This document shows positions 1-7,040 of a stretch of 8,128 bases of DNA, piece after piece. The first letter of the stretch is position 1. Every line of letters starts with the position of its first letter. A program made the position numbers and the translations under genes. The notes below the pieces were generated by a model. It saw only the letters and a program-made list of their open reading frames with translations. It made no database searches and was not told where the DNA came from. Source of the DNA: Bacteroidota bacterium (GTDB lineage Bacteria; Bacteroidota; Bacteroidia; NS11-12g; UBA9320); NCBI GenBank assembly GCA_024638525.1, contig JAHEKB010000090.1, forward strand, positions 1 through 8,128, in the 5' to 3' direction.

Positions 1-1
1 G

Positions 2-820
2 ACCATGGTATTCTTCGTCCATAAGAAGGTAGGATATGATCTATCGGTATCTGTTATTCCGGTTACTATACTGGGTGGAGCGCTTGCGATATTCCTCGGT
101 TTTAGAAATAATTCGGCTTATGACCGGTGGTGGGAAGCTCGAAAAGTTTGGGGCGCTATTGTCAATGTCAGTAGGAACTTCGGAACACAAGTGGTTGCAT
201 ATATTGATGATAAAGAAGCTCAAAACACCTTGGTGCACAGACATATAGCTTGGTTGTATGTCTTAAATATGCATTTGCGAAAGAACATAGATATCAAGCA
301 AGTAGGCCATTATCTAGATCCCCAGTTCAGTAAAATGTTGGAAACGGCGAGAAACAAGCCTGTTCAAATACTGCACAGACAAGGCAAGATGCTCACTGAA
401 AATCTCAGAGAAGGAAGAATTACGGAATTTCAACATTCCATGCTCATGGCTGATATTCAGACCATGTACAATGAACAAGGGAAAGCTGAAAGGATTAAGA
501 ATACCGTATTTCCATTTTATTACAATTACTTCACTCGTTTATTCCTTTGGGTATTTATTCTTCTCCTCCCTTGCGCTTTGGTAGATGGCATGAATTTTAT
601 GTTGATTCCAATTGCGACCATGGTTGCCTTTGTATTCTACATCTTGGATAAATCGGGAGAAGTAACAGAAGAACCCTTTGAGAATCGAGCTTCAGATACC
701 CCAATGTCATCCATTTGCCGAACCATAGAAATTGACCTTTTACAACAAATAGAAGCAGAAGAATTGCCAGATGCTCTTCCCATTGAGTATACGCGTTTTG
801 GAGCTGCATATATCAAATAG
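2..820 (+). CDS. Bestrophin family (YneE/UPF0187-like) membrane channel protein, 5'-truncated by the window edge
   Basis: Members of this family form pentameric ion channels in the inner membrane; bacterial homologues have been reported as cation or anion channels, so the ion conducted here is unknown. Numbering from the ATG at 5, a hydrophobic helix spans about residues 16-33. The family signature FRNNSAYDRWWEARKVWG follows at 33-50. Two more membrane helices lie at about 178-193 and 198-213, and the conserved C-terminal block EEPFENRASDTPM sits at 222-234, before a cytoplasmic helix. The frame stays open back to base 2 and has no stop. Family members usually have roughly 20-30 more N-terminal residues, including a first transmembrane helix, so the ATG at 5 is probably internal and the true start lies off the left edge. 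The 3' end overlaps the convergent methyltransferase gene by 8 nt. The family call is firm; the ion selectivity is not. Confidence 0.88.
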   Translation, partial: TMVFFVHKKVGYDLSVSVIPVTILGGALAIFLGFRNNSAYDRWWEARKVWGAIVNVSRNFGTQVVAYIDDKEAQNTLVHRHIAWLYVLNMHLRKNIDIKQVGHYLDPQFSKMLETARNKPVQILHRQGKMLTENLREGRITEFQHSMLMADIQTMYNEQGKAERIKNTVFPFYYNYFTRLFLWVFILLLPCALVDGMNFMLIPIATMVAFVFYILDKSGEVTEEPFENRASDTPMSSICRTIEIDLLQQIEAEELPDALPIEYTRFGAAYIK

Positions 821-1517
821 ATGTTTTACCTATAAGGTAGATACACGGTCTTTTGTGGAGGTCCAATTGAGATAGGTTCCATTCTTTTATCTTCTTGGAT
901 ATGATTATTTCTGATTCGCTTTCTAAGTCGCATGCAATACACAATTTAGTGTTGGGATTGAGCTTGCTAATAAGGAAGTTTGCAAAGTCATTATTTCGGT
1001 AAGGGGCTTCCATAAATATCTGAGTGATTCTGTCGCATCTTTTCTCCATTTCTTTCAATTTGCTCAATCGTTGATCGCGGTCTATGGGCAAGTATCCATG
1101 AAACCTAAAGTCTTGACCATTCATTCCGCTGGCCATTAGAGCCAGAAAAATGGATGAAGAGCCGGCCAGAGGCAAAACGGTTAAGCCAATACTATGTGCA
1201 AATGCCACTACTGTTGAGCCGGGATCAGCCACTCCAGGTAGACCGGCTTCAGAGATTACTCCAATGTCATGGTCAGTGCTGTGTTCATTGATGAATGCTT
1301 GAAAGCCTTCATACTTATTGTGTTTGTCCAATTGGAATATCAATAAATCGGATTGTGGAACTGGATGTGCGATAGCTTTGAAGAATGCTCTAGATGTCTT
1401 TTCTCTTTCTACAATAAAACGTGTGGTTTTATGAATTCGTTCGATAGTTCTTAAAGGGAGGAATTCCGGTTTGTCAATGCCTATGAAGCTAGGAATCAGC
1501 AGCAATGTTTTGCTCAT
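813..1517 (-). CDS. SAM-dependent methyltransferase, RsmI-like (tetrapyrrole methylase fold)
   Basis: This 234-residue protein has the tetrapyrrole (corrin/porphyrin) methylase fold, the fold of RsmI, which 2'-O-methylates C1402 of 16S rRNA using S-adenosylmethionine. The start MSKTLLLIPSFIG matches the usual first beta strand (LYLIPTPIG in relatives). EAGLPGVADPGS at about 90-101 corresponds to the RsmI DAGxPxxSDPG loop. PLAGSSSIFLALMASG at 116-131 is the SAM-site segment, and the protein ends in DLHKRPCIYLIGK. It is shorter than canonical RsmI (about 285 aa) and resembles the Bacteroidota RsmI-like paralogue whose target is not established, so I give no gene symbol. The reading frame extends to a TTG at 1571, but those 18 residues precede the conserved first strand and would consume the divergent promoter region. 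The ATG at 1517 is therefore the start. Its 3' end overlaps the bestrophin gene by 8 nt, tail to tail. Confidence 0.87.
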   Translation of the reverse strand: MSKTLLLIPSFIGIDKPEFLPLRTIERIHKTTRFIVEREKTSRAFFKAIAHPVPQSDLLIFQLDKHNKYEGFQAFINEHSTDHDIGVISEAGLPGVADPGSTVVAFAHSIGLTVLPLAGSSSIFLALMASGMNGQDFRFHGYLPIDRDQRLSKLKEMEKRCDRITQIFMEAPYRNNDFANFLISKLNPNTKLCIACDLESESEIIISKKIKEWNLSQLDLHKRPCIYLIGKTSI

Positions 1518-1521
1518 GCTA

Positions 1522-1529
1522 CAAAGTAA
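1522..1529 (-). promoter_or_regulatory. Possible -7 promoter element for the RsmI-like methyltransferase gene
   Basis: On the minus strand these bases read TTACTTTG, one mismatch from the Bacteroidota -7 consensus TAnnTTTG, and they end only 4 nt before the ATG at 1517. No clear -33 TTG was found at the expected distance. If real, the transcript would be leaderless or nearly so. This is a weak call resting on a short degenerate motif, supported only by its position in the single intergenic gap upstream of the gene. Confidence 0.3.
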
Positions 1530-1584
1530 TTGTAATCCTTGGAGATTATTTAGTATTTGGGGTGTGAGCAAATCGCTCTGAGAT

Positions 1585-1592
1585 TATACTTG
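1585..1592 (+). promoter_or_regulatory. Probable -7 promoter element for the oligopeptidase gene
   Basis: TATACTTG matches the Bacteroidota -7 consensus TAnnTTTG at all but one fixed position and ends 4 nt before the GTG at 1597. A TTTG at 1556-1559 could be a -33 element, but it lies 25 nt upstream, farther than the usual spacing of roughly 19-21 nt. The position implies transcription starting at or within a few bases of the GTG. Confidence is limited because the motif is short and the region AT-rich. Confidence 0.42.
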
Positions 1593-1596
1593 CAGG

Positions 1597-3627
1597 GTGC
1601 AAAGTCCAAAGGCTAAAAAGCAAGCGAAAGAACTTCTAATTCACGGAGATCTTCGCATAGATAATTACTACTGGTTAAACCAGAGAGAAGATGCAGAAGT
1701 GGTAAAATACCTAGAAGAGGAGAATCAGTATACCACTCATGTGTTGAAACCAACGGAAGAGCTGCAAGAAGCCCTTTTTACTGAAATTACTTCAAGGATT
1801 AAGGAAGACGATAGCAGTGTTCCCTATTTAAAAAACGGTTATTGGTATTACAGCAGATACGAAAAGGGGGGAGAACACCCAATCTATTGTCGCAAGAAAG
1901 GGAGTTTGGAAAGCTCTGAAGAAGTAATGTTAGATGTAAATATGCTGGCTAAAGATCACTCCTTTTACCATGTTGCGGGAATGAGTGTTAGCCCGGATAA
2001 CCGATGGTTAGCATTTGGGGAGGATACTGTGAGTCGAAGGATTTACACCATACGATTTAAGAATCTAGAAAGCGGAGAAATACTGGAATACAGCATAGAA
2101 GGTACTACAGGTGGCGTAGCATGGTCTAATGATAATCAAAGGCTTTTTTACACTGTAAGAGATGCACAAACATTGCGCTCAAGCTCGGTTTATCGATTTG
2201 ACCTTGTAAGCAAGGAAAAGGAACTGGTTTTTAAAGAAAGCGATGAGACCTTCTACTGCCATTGCTATAAAAGCAAATCAAAAGAATTCATTATCATAGC
2301 TTCTTCCAGCACGCTTACTGATGAATATAGGTATCTAAATGCAGATGAACCTTTTACTGAATTTCAGCTCTTTCAGGAACGCATTACTGGAATGGAATAT
2401 GGCATAAGTCACTTTGAAGATCGTTGGTATGTAATGACCAACTGGGAAGCAACGAATTTTAGGTTAATGGAATGCCATTTAGGCAACACCCAAAGATCAG
2501 AGTGGAAGGAAAGAATTCCTCACAGAACAGAGACATTACTTGAGGGCATCGAAACATTTAAGGATTATTTGGTGCTCGAAGAAAAGACCAATGGCTTGGA
2601 TCAAATTAGAATAATCAATCAGCATGACGGCAAAGAGCACTATTTGAGCTTTGATGATGAAACCTATACCAGTTGGACGGGTGTCAATCCGGAGTTCGAC
2701 ACAAAGACCTTGAGGTTTGGATACAGTTCTTTGACCAGGCCCAGTAGCATCTATGATTACAAAATGGATAGCAGGGATAGGATGTTGATGAAGCAACAAG
2801 AAATAGTCGGAGGGTACGAAGAAAAAGACTATAGCTCCAAGAGAATCTATGCAAAGTCAAGAGATGGAGTAGATGTGCCTATTTCACTGGTTTACAAAAA
2901 TGAAACGCAGTATGAGAATAGTCCATTATTGCTCTATGGTTATGGGTCATACGGACACTCCATGGATCCGTATTTCAGTTCCGTTAGGCTTAGTTTGTTA
3001 GATCGTGGATTTGTTTTTGCCATTGCCCATATCCGCGGTGGGCAAGATTTAGGAAGGCCGTGGTATGAGCATGGAAAACTTCTAGAGAAGCAAAATACTT
3101 TCAATGATTTCATTGATTGTGCCGAATACCTCAAGAATCACAAATGGTGTAAACATGATAGTATTTATGCAATGGGTGGATCTGCAGGAGGCCTACTAAT
3201 GGGAGCAGTGATTAACCAGAGACCCGATCTTTGGAAAGGCATTATTGCCGCTGTGCCATTTGTGGATGTGGTTACAACCATGTTGGATGAAAGTATTCCT
3301 TTGACAACTGGCGAATATGATGAATGGGGAAACCCCAACAATCCAGAGTATTATTTCTATATGAAAAGCTATTCTCCTTACGATAATGTCAAAGCTGAAG
3401 AATACCCGGCAATGTTAGTCACTACGGGATTGCATGACAGCCAAGTTCAGTACTGGGAGCCTGCCAAATGGGTGGCTAAATTGAGAGATGTTGCTAGCTT
3501 TCGCGGGCCACTATTACTTCACACAAATATGGAAACTGGTCACAGTGGAGCAAGCGGAAGATTTGCGGTTCATAAAGAGACAGCTTTGGAATACGCCTTC
3601 TTACTATTTTTGGAGAATAAGATATGA
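1597..3627 (+). CDS. ptrB: Oligopeptidase B (S9A prolyl oligopeptidase family serine peptidase)
   Basis: This 676-residue serine peptidase should cleave short peptides after Arg or Lys; family members cannot cut large proteins because a beta-propeller gates the active site. The N-terminal helix and the HGD-R-DNYYWL motif (about 16-27) open the protein. A seven-bladed propeller spans about 70-400 and the alpha/beta-hydrolase domain about 410-676. The predicted triad is Ser529 in GGSAGG, Asp614 in GLHDSQVQYWEPAKWVAKLR and His649 in GHSGASGRF. GGSAGG rather than GGSNGG, together with the acidic motif TTGEYDEWGNP (Glu573 and Asp575, near residues linked to P1 Arg/Lys preference in enterobacterial enzymes), favours oligopeptidase B over prolyl oligopeptidase. 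The length fits the family (about 680-700). No signal peptide is seen, so it is probably cytoplasmic. The GTG at 1597 is the only plausible start between an in-frame stop at 1579 and the conserved N-terminal motif. The stop overlaps the next gene's ATG (ATGA), suggesting an operon. Confidence 0.93.
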   Translation: MQSPKAKKQAKELLIHGDLRIDNYYWLNQREDAEVVKYLEEENQYTTHVLKPTEELQEALFTEITSRIKEDDSSVPYLKNGYWYYSRYEKGGEHPIYCRKKGSLESSEEVMLDVNMLAKDHSFYHVAGMSVSPDNRWLAFGEDTVSRRIYTIRFKNLESGEILEYSIEGTTGGVAWSNDNQRLFYTVRDAQTLRSSSVYRFDLVSKEKELVFKESDETFYCHCYKSKSKEFIIIASSSTLTDEYRYLNADEPFTEFQLFQERITGMEYGISHFEDRWYVMTNWEATNFRLMECHLGNTQRSEWKERIPHRTETLLEGIETFKDYLVLEEKTNGLDQIRIINQHDGKEHYLSFDDETYTSWTGVNPEFDTKTLRFGYSSLTRPSSIYDYKMDSRDRMLMKQQEIVGGYEEKDYSSKRIYAKSRDGVDVPISLVYKNETQYENSPLLLYGYGSYGHSMDPYFSSVRLSLLDRGFVFAIAHIRGGQDLGRPWYEHGKLLEKQNTFNDFIDCAEYLKNHKWCKHDSIYAMGGSAGGLLMGAVINQRPDLWKGIIAAVPFVDVVTTMLDESIPLTTGEYDEWGNPNNPEYYFYMKSYSPYDNVKAEEYPAMLVTTGLHDSQVQYWEPAKWVAKLRDVASFRGPLLLHTNMETGHSGASGRFAVHKETALEYAFLLFLENKI

Positions 3628-4250
3628 GAGAATCTATAGCCATTCTTATGTTGATTTACGTGATTTCTTCTTGCAGTAACAGTAAGAAATGGAATCAGAG
3701 TACACAAGAAGATCAAGAGATTCTTAGTCCCTATCAGCGTTTGGTATCTCACTATCAGGACAGTATGAATTTGTCATTTATCACAGGTGAAAATCAGGTG
3801 CTTTTGCATGAGGATCTGGAATTGGGTAAACATTTGGATTTCTTTGCCATCAATGAAGAATACAAATGCGAAGCGAGCTTTGAAAAAGTGGAGTCCGGAA
3901 AGGTATTCGAAATGAAAACCAGTACTGATCGATTACCGCTCTATAAAGACTTTGGAATTCTGCATTTTGCCTTAGGAAAAGACAGTTTTAGCTTACATCT
4001 ATACCAGAATCAAGAATATCCTGACTACCTATTTTGCCCTTTCAAAGACCAGACTAATGGAGTGTCTAGCTATGGCGCAGGGCGCTATTTGGATTTTGCG
4101 ATGTCTGATACCATGGCGCCAATTATAGATTTTAACCTGTGCTACAATCCTTTGTGTGCTTATAATTACAAGTATTCCTGCCCGATTCCCCCTAAAGAAA
4201 ACCACTTAAACATCGCGATTGAGGCAGGGGTTAAAAACTGGGTGCATTGA
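3624..4250 (+). CDS. DUF1684 family lipoprotein
   Basis: This 208-residue protein starts with a short basic-hydrophobic signal ending in the lipobox ISSC, so Cys17 is the likely lipidated residue and the mature protein is probably membrane-anchored in the envelope. The DUF1684 signature is clear in the C-terminal half: a YPDYLFCPFKDQTNG segment near 131, then YGAGRYLDF, then DFNLCYNPLCAYN, followed by YSCPIPPKENHL and a closing IEAGVKNW. The biochemical role of DUF1684 proteins is unknown, and I assign none. The ATG lies inside the stop of the oligopeptidase gene (ATGA, 3624-3627), with GGAG at 3612-3615, 8 nt upstream. Translational coupling to that gene is likely. Co-transcription with a peptidase does not by itself show a shared function. 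Confidence 0.85.
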   Translation: MRESIAILMLIYVISSCSNSKKWNQSTQEDQEILSPYQRLVSHYQDSMNLSFITGENQVLLHEDLELGKHLDFFAINEEYKCEASFEKVESGKVFEMKTSTDRLPLYKDFGILHFALGKDSFSLHLYQNQEYPDYLFCPFKDQTNGVSSYGAGRYLDFAMSDTMAPIIDFNLCYNPLCAYNYKYSCPIPPKENHLNIAIEAGVKNWVH

Positions 4251-4261
4251 GTCAATTATCT

Positions 4262-4269
4262 TACTTTCG
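4262..4269 (+). promoter_or_regulatory. Probable -7 promoter element for the threonine dehydrogenase gene
   Basis: TACTTTCG, followed by CA, is one mismatch from the Bacteroidota -7 consensus TAnnTTTG. It lies in the 30-nt gap between the DUF1684 gene and the ATG at 4281. Transcription would start about 5-8 nt upstream of that ATG, giving a very short leader, and the leader contains no Shine-Dalgarno sequence. A TTG at 4247-4249 is closer than the usual -33 spacing, so the -33 element is uncertain. Confidence 0.45.
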
Positions 4270-4280
4270 CAGACCTTTTT

Positions 4281-5234
4281 ATGGCTGAAAAAGTACTTGT
4301 TTTAGGACCCTGCGGACAGGTTGGAACAGAGCTAGTCGAGAACTTGCAAAAGCTCTATGGTAGTCAAAATGTAATTGCCAGTGATATCCGAAAATCAGAG
4401 CAAGATGTTTTTCAGCGATCCAGCTTTGAAATCTTGGATGTTATGGACAAGAGCAGGATCGGAGATGTTTTTACAAAACACAAACCCACTTTAGTTTACC
4501 ATCTGGCAGCGATGCTATCAGCTACGGCTGAAGCAAAACCCAAACTCGCTTGGTCTCTGAATATGGATGGAATGTTCAATGTCTTTGACGCCTGCCTTGA
4601 GCATGGAGTTAAACGGGTTTTTTGGCCAAGTTCCATTGCAGTATTCGGGCCGACCAGCCCAAAGCTAAATACACCGCAGACTACCGTGCTTGAGCCAAAT
4701 ACCATTTATGGGATAAGCAAGCTTGCGGGTGAACGATATTGCGAGTACTACTTTAGAAGATACGGTTTGGATGTCCGTTCAATCAGATATCCGGGCCTTA
4801 TTGGGTGGAAATCATTACCAGGAGGGGGAACAACGGATTATGCAGTAGAAATTTTCCATCAGGCTTTGGATAGTAATTCATACACTAGCTTTTTGAAACC
4901 CGCCACCAGCTTACCGATGATGCATATGGAAGACGCGGTTCGCGCCACGATTGAAGTTACAAATGCCCCTTCGGAACAAATAAAAATCAGAAGTAGCTAC
5001 AACATAAGTGGATGTAGTTTTGACCCTGCATCCCTGGCAGAAGAAATCAGTAAGTACCTGCCTGGTTTTACCATGGATTATGCACCTGATCACAGACAAC
5101 AAATTGCCGAAAGTTGGCCTCAATCCATTGATGATAAGGAGGCGAGGGCAGACTGGGCTTGGCAACCCAAATACGACACTCAAGCCTTGGTTATCAATAT
5201 GTTAGAAAACCTAAGAAGATTAAAAAGTACATAA
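4281..5234 (+). CDS. tdh: L-threonine 3-dehydrogenase, short-chain (SDR/epimerase-like) type
   Basis: The enzyme should oxidise L-threonine to 2-amino-3-ketobutyrate with NAD+ in the cytoplasm; the product is normally cleaved to glycine and acetyl-CoA by a CoA ligase that is not encoded in this window. The 317 residues show an extended-SDR layout. The NAD-binding motif GPCGQVG is at 9-15, an acidic residue ends the second strand in ASDIRK, and HLAAMLSA follows. The SSIAVFGP segment (Ser117/Ser118) carries the catalytic serine region, and the YGISK motif gives Tyr143 and Lys147. Features specific to SDR-type threonine dehydrogenase rather than sugar epimerases are RYPGLIGW, GGGTTDYAVEIFH, the SLPMMHMEDAVRAT block at about 210-223, and a C-terminal DDKEARADWAWQPKYD. 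This type is common in Flavobacteria and differs from the zinc-dependent Tdh of E. coli. It is followed 4 nt later by the PorP-like gene, which suggests co-transcription but no obvious shared function. Confidence 0.9.
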   Translation: MAEKVLVLGPCGQVGTELVENLQKLYGSQNVIASDIRKSEQDVFQRSSFEILDVMDKSRIGDVFTKHKPTLVYHLAAMLSATAEAKPKLAWSLNMDGMFNVFDACLEHGVKRVFWPSSIAVFGPTSPKLNTPQTTVLEPNTIYGISKLAGERYCEYYFRRYGLDVRSIRYPGLIGWKSLPGGGTTDYAVEIFHQALDSNSYTSFLKPATSLPMMHMEDAVRATIEVTNAPSEQIKIRSSYNISGCSFDPASLAEEISKYLPGFTMDYAPDHRQQIAESWPQSIDDKEARADWAWQPKYDTQALVINMLENLRRLKST

Positions 5235-5238
5235 AAGA

Positions 5239-6270
5239 ATGTTTAGAGGAATCTATTTTCTTGCTGCAGCCATGATGCTGTCAGTGTTGGGCCAGGCTCA
5301 AAGCAATATAATCAGTAATAATAAGTCATTGGCCTTCTTGAACTCTGCTATGCAGAATGCAGATTATAACAAGGTTTACCTCAGTAGCTCGATGCTTCCT
5401 AATCCATTGAGCGATGAATCAGACTTCACCTCTTATCTGTTTCATGGAGAAGCCAAACTAAGTGATCAATTTAGAATAGGTATTCACAGATCAACGGTTG
5501 ATTCACGTCTTTATAAACTGGACATGAACAAACTCTATGGGTCATTCAAATTTGAATTTGAAGAAGGCAGTTTTATTTCGTTCGGACTTGAAGCTGGTCT
5601 TTACAGTGATCAAATTAGAACAGAGGAGTTCAATAAAGTATTTGCTCCTACCGTGCATAGCTTCACTGATTCAATAGCCACAGACTTGGACTTTGGCTTT
5701 GGAGTGGTATATGAGAATCGAGGTTTGTCAATTGGCTTGAGTTTAAACAAATTGAACAGTCCAGCCTTTGTGCCTTTTCCTTTTCAAAGATGGGCGTTTG
5801 GAACGGGTGCAGATACTAGCTTTGTTGTTAAGAAGGATACCGTTGTCCTCTGGGGTGAGGAAGATTTTGTGAACTATGATGTTCAAACTCATATCAATAT
5901 CCTCTATCGTTGGGAAGCTTCGAAAAATATTGATCTCTTACACAGCTTACACATTAGTAACCCAAGTCTAGATGGAGTAGAATATTTCAGTTTTCAAAAT
6001 TTTATGGAATTCAAGGAGAAACTCACCCTTGGTGTAGGTGTCTATTACAATGGTGAAACTTCATACATGGCATCATTGGGTTTTGCTTTCACGGATAACA
6101 TTAGATTAGAAGTAGCGAGCTTTCTACACGAAGAGTTTAATTACGATCCGGATGCCGACTTTCCGTTTGCATTTTTAGGTAGAAATCGAGATCCGGTTAA
6201 AGCTAAGGGTTCTTATGTCAGCGCAGGATATGTACCTAGCTTTGAAGCCAACTTGCAATTGAGATTCTAG
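5239..6270 (+). CDS. PorP/SprF family outer-membrane beta-barrel protein
   Basis: The 343-residue protein has a Sec signal peptide (about residues 1-20, cleavage near GQA-Q), amphipathic alternating strands throughout, and a C-terminal Phe in the strand ANLQLRF, as expected for an outer-membrane barrel inserted by BAM. The segment IATDLDFGFGVVYENRGLSIGLSLNKLN (146-173) resembles the most recognisable part of PorP/SprF proteins of Bacteroidota, some of which take part in type IX secretion or gliding and export of SprB-like adhesins. The N-terminal part is more divergent, lacking the usual NPAYAG-like motif, so this is likely a paralogue rather than the core T9SS PorP. No large repeat adhesin or other T9SS gene is adjacent. 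The gene starts 4 nt after the dehydrogenase stop. Its TAG stop shares CTAG with the convergent exonuclease gene. The specific role is unknown. Confidence 0.72.
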   Translation: MFRGIYFLAAAMMLSVLGQAQSNIISNNKSLAFLNSAMQNADYNKVYLSSSMLPNPLSDESDFTSYLFHGEAKLSDQFRIGIHRSTVDSRLYKLDMNKLYGSFKFEFEEGSFISFGLEAGLYSDQIRTEEFNKVFAPTVHSFTDSIATDLDFGFGVVYENRGLSIGLSLNKLNSPAFVPFPFQRWAFGTGADTSFVVKKDTVVLWGEEDFVNYDVQTHINILYRWEASKNIDLLHSLHISNPSLDGVEYFSFQNFMEFKEKLTLGVGVYYNGETSYMASLGFAFTDNIRLEVASFLHEEFNYDPDADFPFAFLGRNRDPVKAKGSYVSAGYVPSFEANLQLRF

Positions 6271-7040
6271 ATTTCATCGAGCAGGGCGTATAAAGGGCAA
6301 TGATCTGAATGAAATGCCTGAGGGCAAATCGTCGCATCTCTGAGACGATCTTTCAAATTTTCTGTTAAACTGATGTAGTCTATGCGCCAACCTTTGTTGT
6401 TAGCTCGGGCATTCGCTCTATAGCTCCACCAGGTGTATTGATCCGGAAGTTCTCCATTGATTTGCCTAAAACTATCTAGCATTTCAGTGCCAAACCACTT
6501 GTCCATCCATGCCCTTTCTTCAGGCAGAAATCCAGACGACTTCTCATTTCTTTTGGGAGCGTGAATATCAATGGCTTTGTGGCAAATATTGTAATCTCCG
6601 CATATGATCAATTGAGGAATTTTATTACGCAGGGCCTGAATGTAGTCAAAAATAAAATCCAGGAATTTGTATTTAACATCTTGACGGAGGTCCCCACTTG
6701 ACCCCGAGGGGAAATATATACTCAGTACGGAATACTGTTCAAAGTCCAATCGCAAAACTCGACCTTCGTAGTCAAATAGTTCATGGCCGCAACCATATTC
6801 CACATGTATAGGTTGCTCCTTGCTGAAAATAGCCACACCGCTATACCCTTTCTTTTCGGCAGAATAAAAATACCTCTTATATGATAATTTATCGAGTTCT
6901 TCTGTGGGAATCTGCTCTTCCATCGCCTTTAATTCTTGAAGACATACAATGTCCGCATCTTCCTTTTTAAGGTAATCTGCCAAACCTTTATTCAGTGCAG
7001 CCCTTATTCCATTGACATTATAGCTCAGGATCTTTTTCAT
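6267..7040 (-). CDS. xth: Exodeoxyribonuclease III (AP endonuclease, ExoA/Xth type)
   Basis: The enzyme belongs to the exonuclease-endonuclease-phosphatase superfamily. It should cut DNA 5' to abasic sites and remove 3' blocking groups or nucleotides in base-excision repair. The 257 residues are full length and contain every expected motif: SYNVNGIRAALNKG at 6-19, with Asn8 and Asn10; CLQELKA with metal ligand Glu36; GYSGVAIFSK; GDYNICH with Asp149 and Asn151; the ExoIII-specific WWSYRANARANNKGWRIDY; and SDHCPLYALL with the catalytic Asp246-His247 pair. The ATG at 7040 overlaps the stop of the upstream E1 gene (TGATG), so it is likely translated by coupling or reinitiation from the same mRNA. 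This links a repair enzyme to a metabolic gene without an obvious functional connection. Its stop shares CTAG with the convergent PorP-like gene. Confidence 0.95.
   Translation of the reverse strand: MKKILSYNVNGIRAALNKGLADYLKKEDADIVCLQELKAMEEQIPTEELDKLSYKRYFYSAEKKGYSGVAIFSKEQPIHVEYGCGHELFDYEGRVLRLDFEQYSVLSIYFPSGSSGDLRQDVKYKFLDFIFDYIQALRNKIPQLIICGDYNICHKAIDIHAPKRNEKSSGFLPEERAWMDKWFGTEMLDSFRQINGELPDQYTWWSYRANARANNKGWRIDYISLTENLKDRLRDATICPQAFHSDHCPLYALLDEI

Noticed and set aside
824..839. Inverted repeat TACCT-ATA-AGGTA next to TTTT, considered as a terminator between the convergent genes
   Set aside because: The stem is only 5 bp and AT-rich. The T-run lies upstream rather than downstream of the stem in the + direction and becomes an A-run in the - direction, and the repeat lies within the methyltransferase coding sequence.
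1518..1571. An 18-residue N-terminal extension of the methyltransferase starting at TTG (1571)
   Set aside because: TTG is a rare start, the extension precedes the conserved first beta strand, and using it would leave only 25 bp for two divergent promoters. The ATG at 1517 fits the family.
2536..2799. 87-codon open frame on the minus strand inside the oligopeptidase gene
   Set aside because: It is a shadow of the propeller-coding region, with no recognisable domain, no ribosome-binding or promoter signal, and a composition explained by the opposite frame.
1597..3627. Prolyl oligopeptidase (Pro-specific) identity for the S9A peptidase
   Set aside because: The nucleophile motif is GGSAGG rather than GGSNGG, and the Asp and His regions match oligopeptidase B.
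4911..5183. 90-codon open frame on the minus strand inside the threonine dehydrogenase gene
   Set aside because: It lies fully within a well-supported gene on the other strand and shows no family resemblance.
4281..5234. UDP-glucose 4-epimerase or another sugar epimerase identity for the SDR protein
   Set aside because: The protein carries the threonine-dehydrogenase-specific blocks GGGTTDYAVEIFH and SLPMMHMEDAVRAT, and no polysaccharide genes are nearby.
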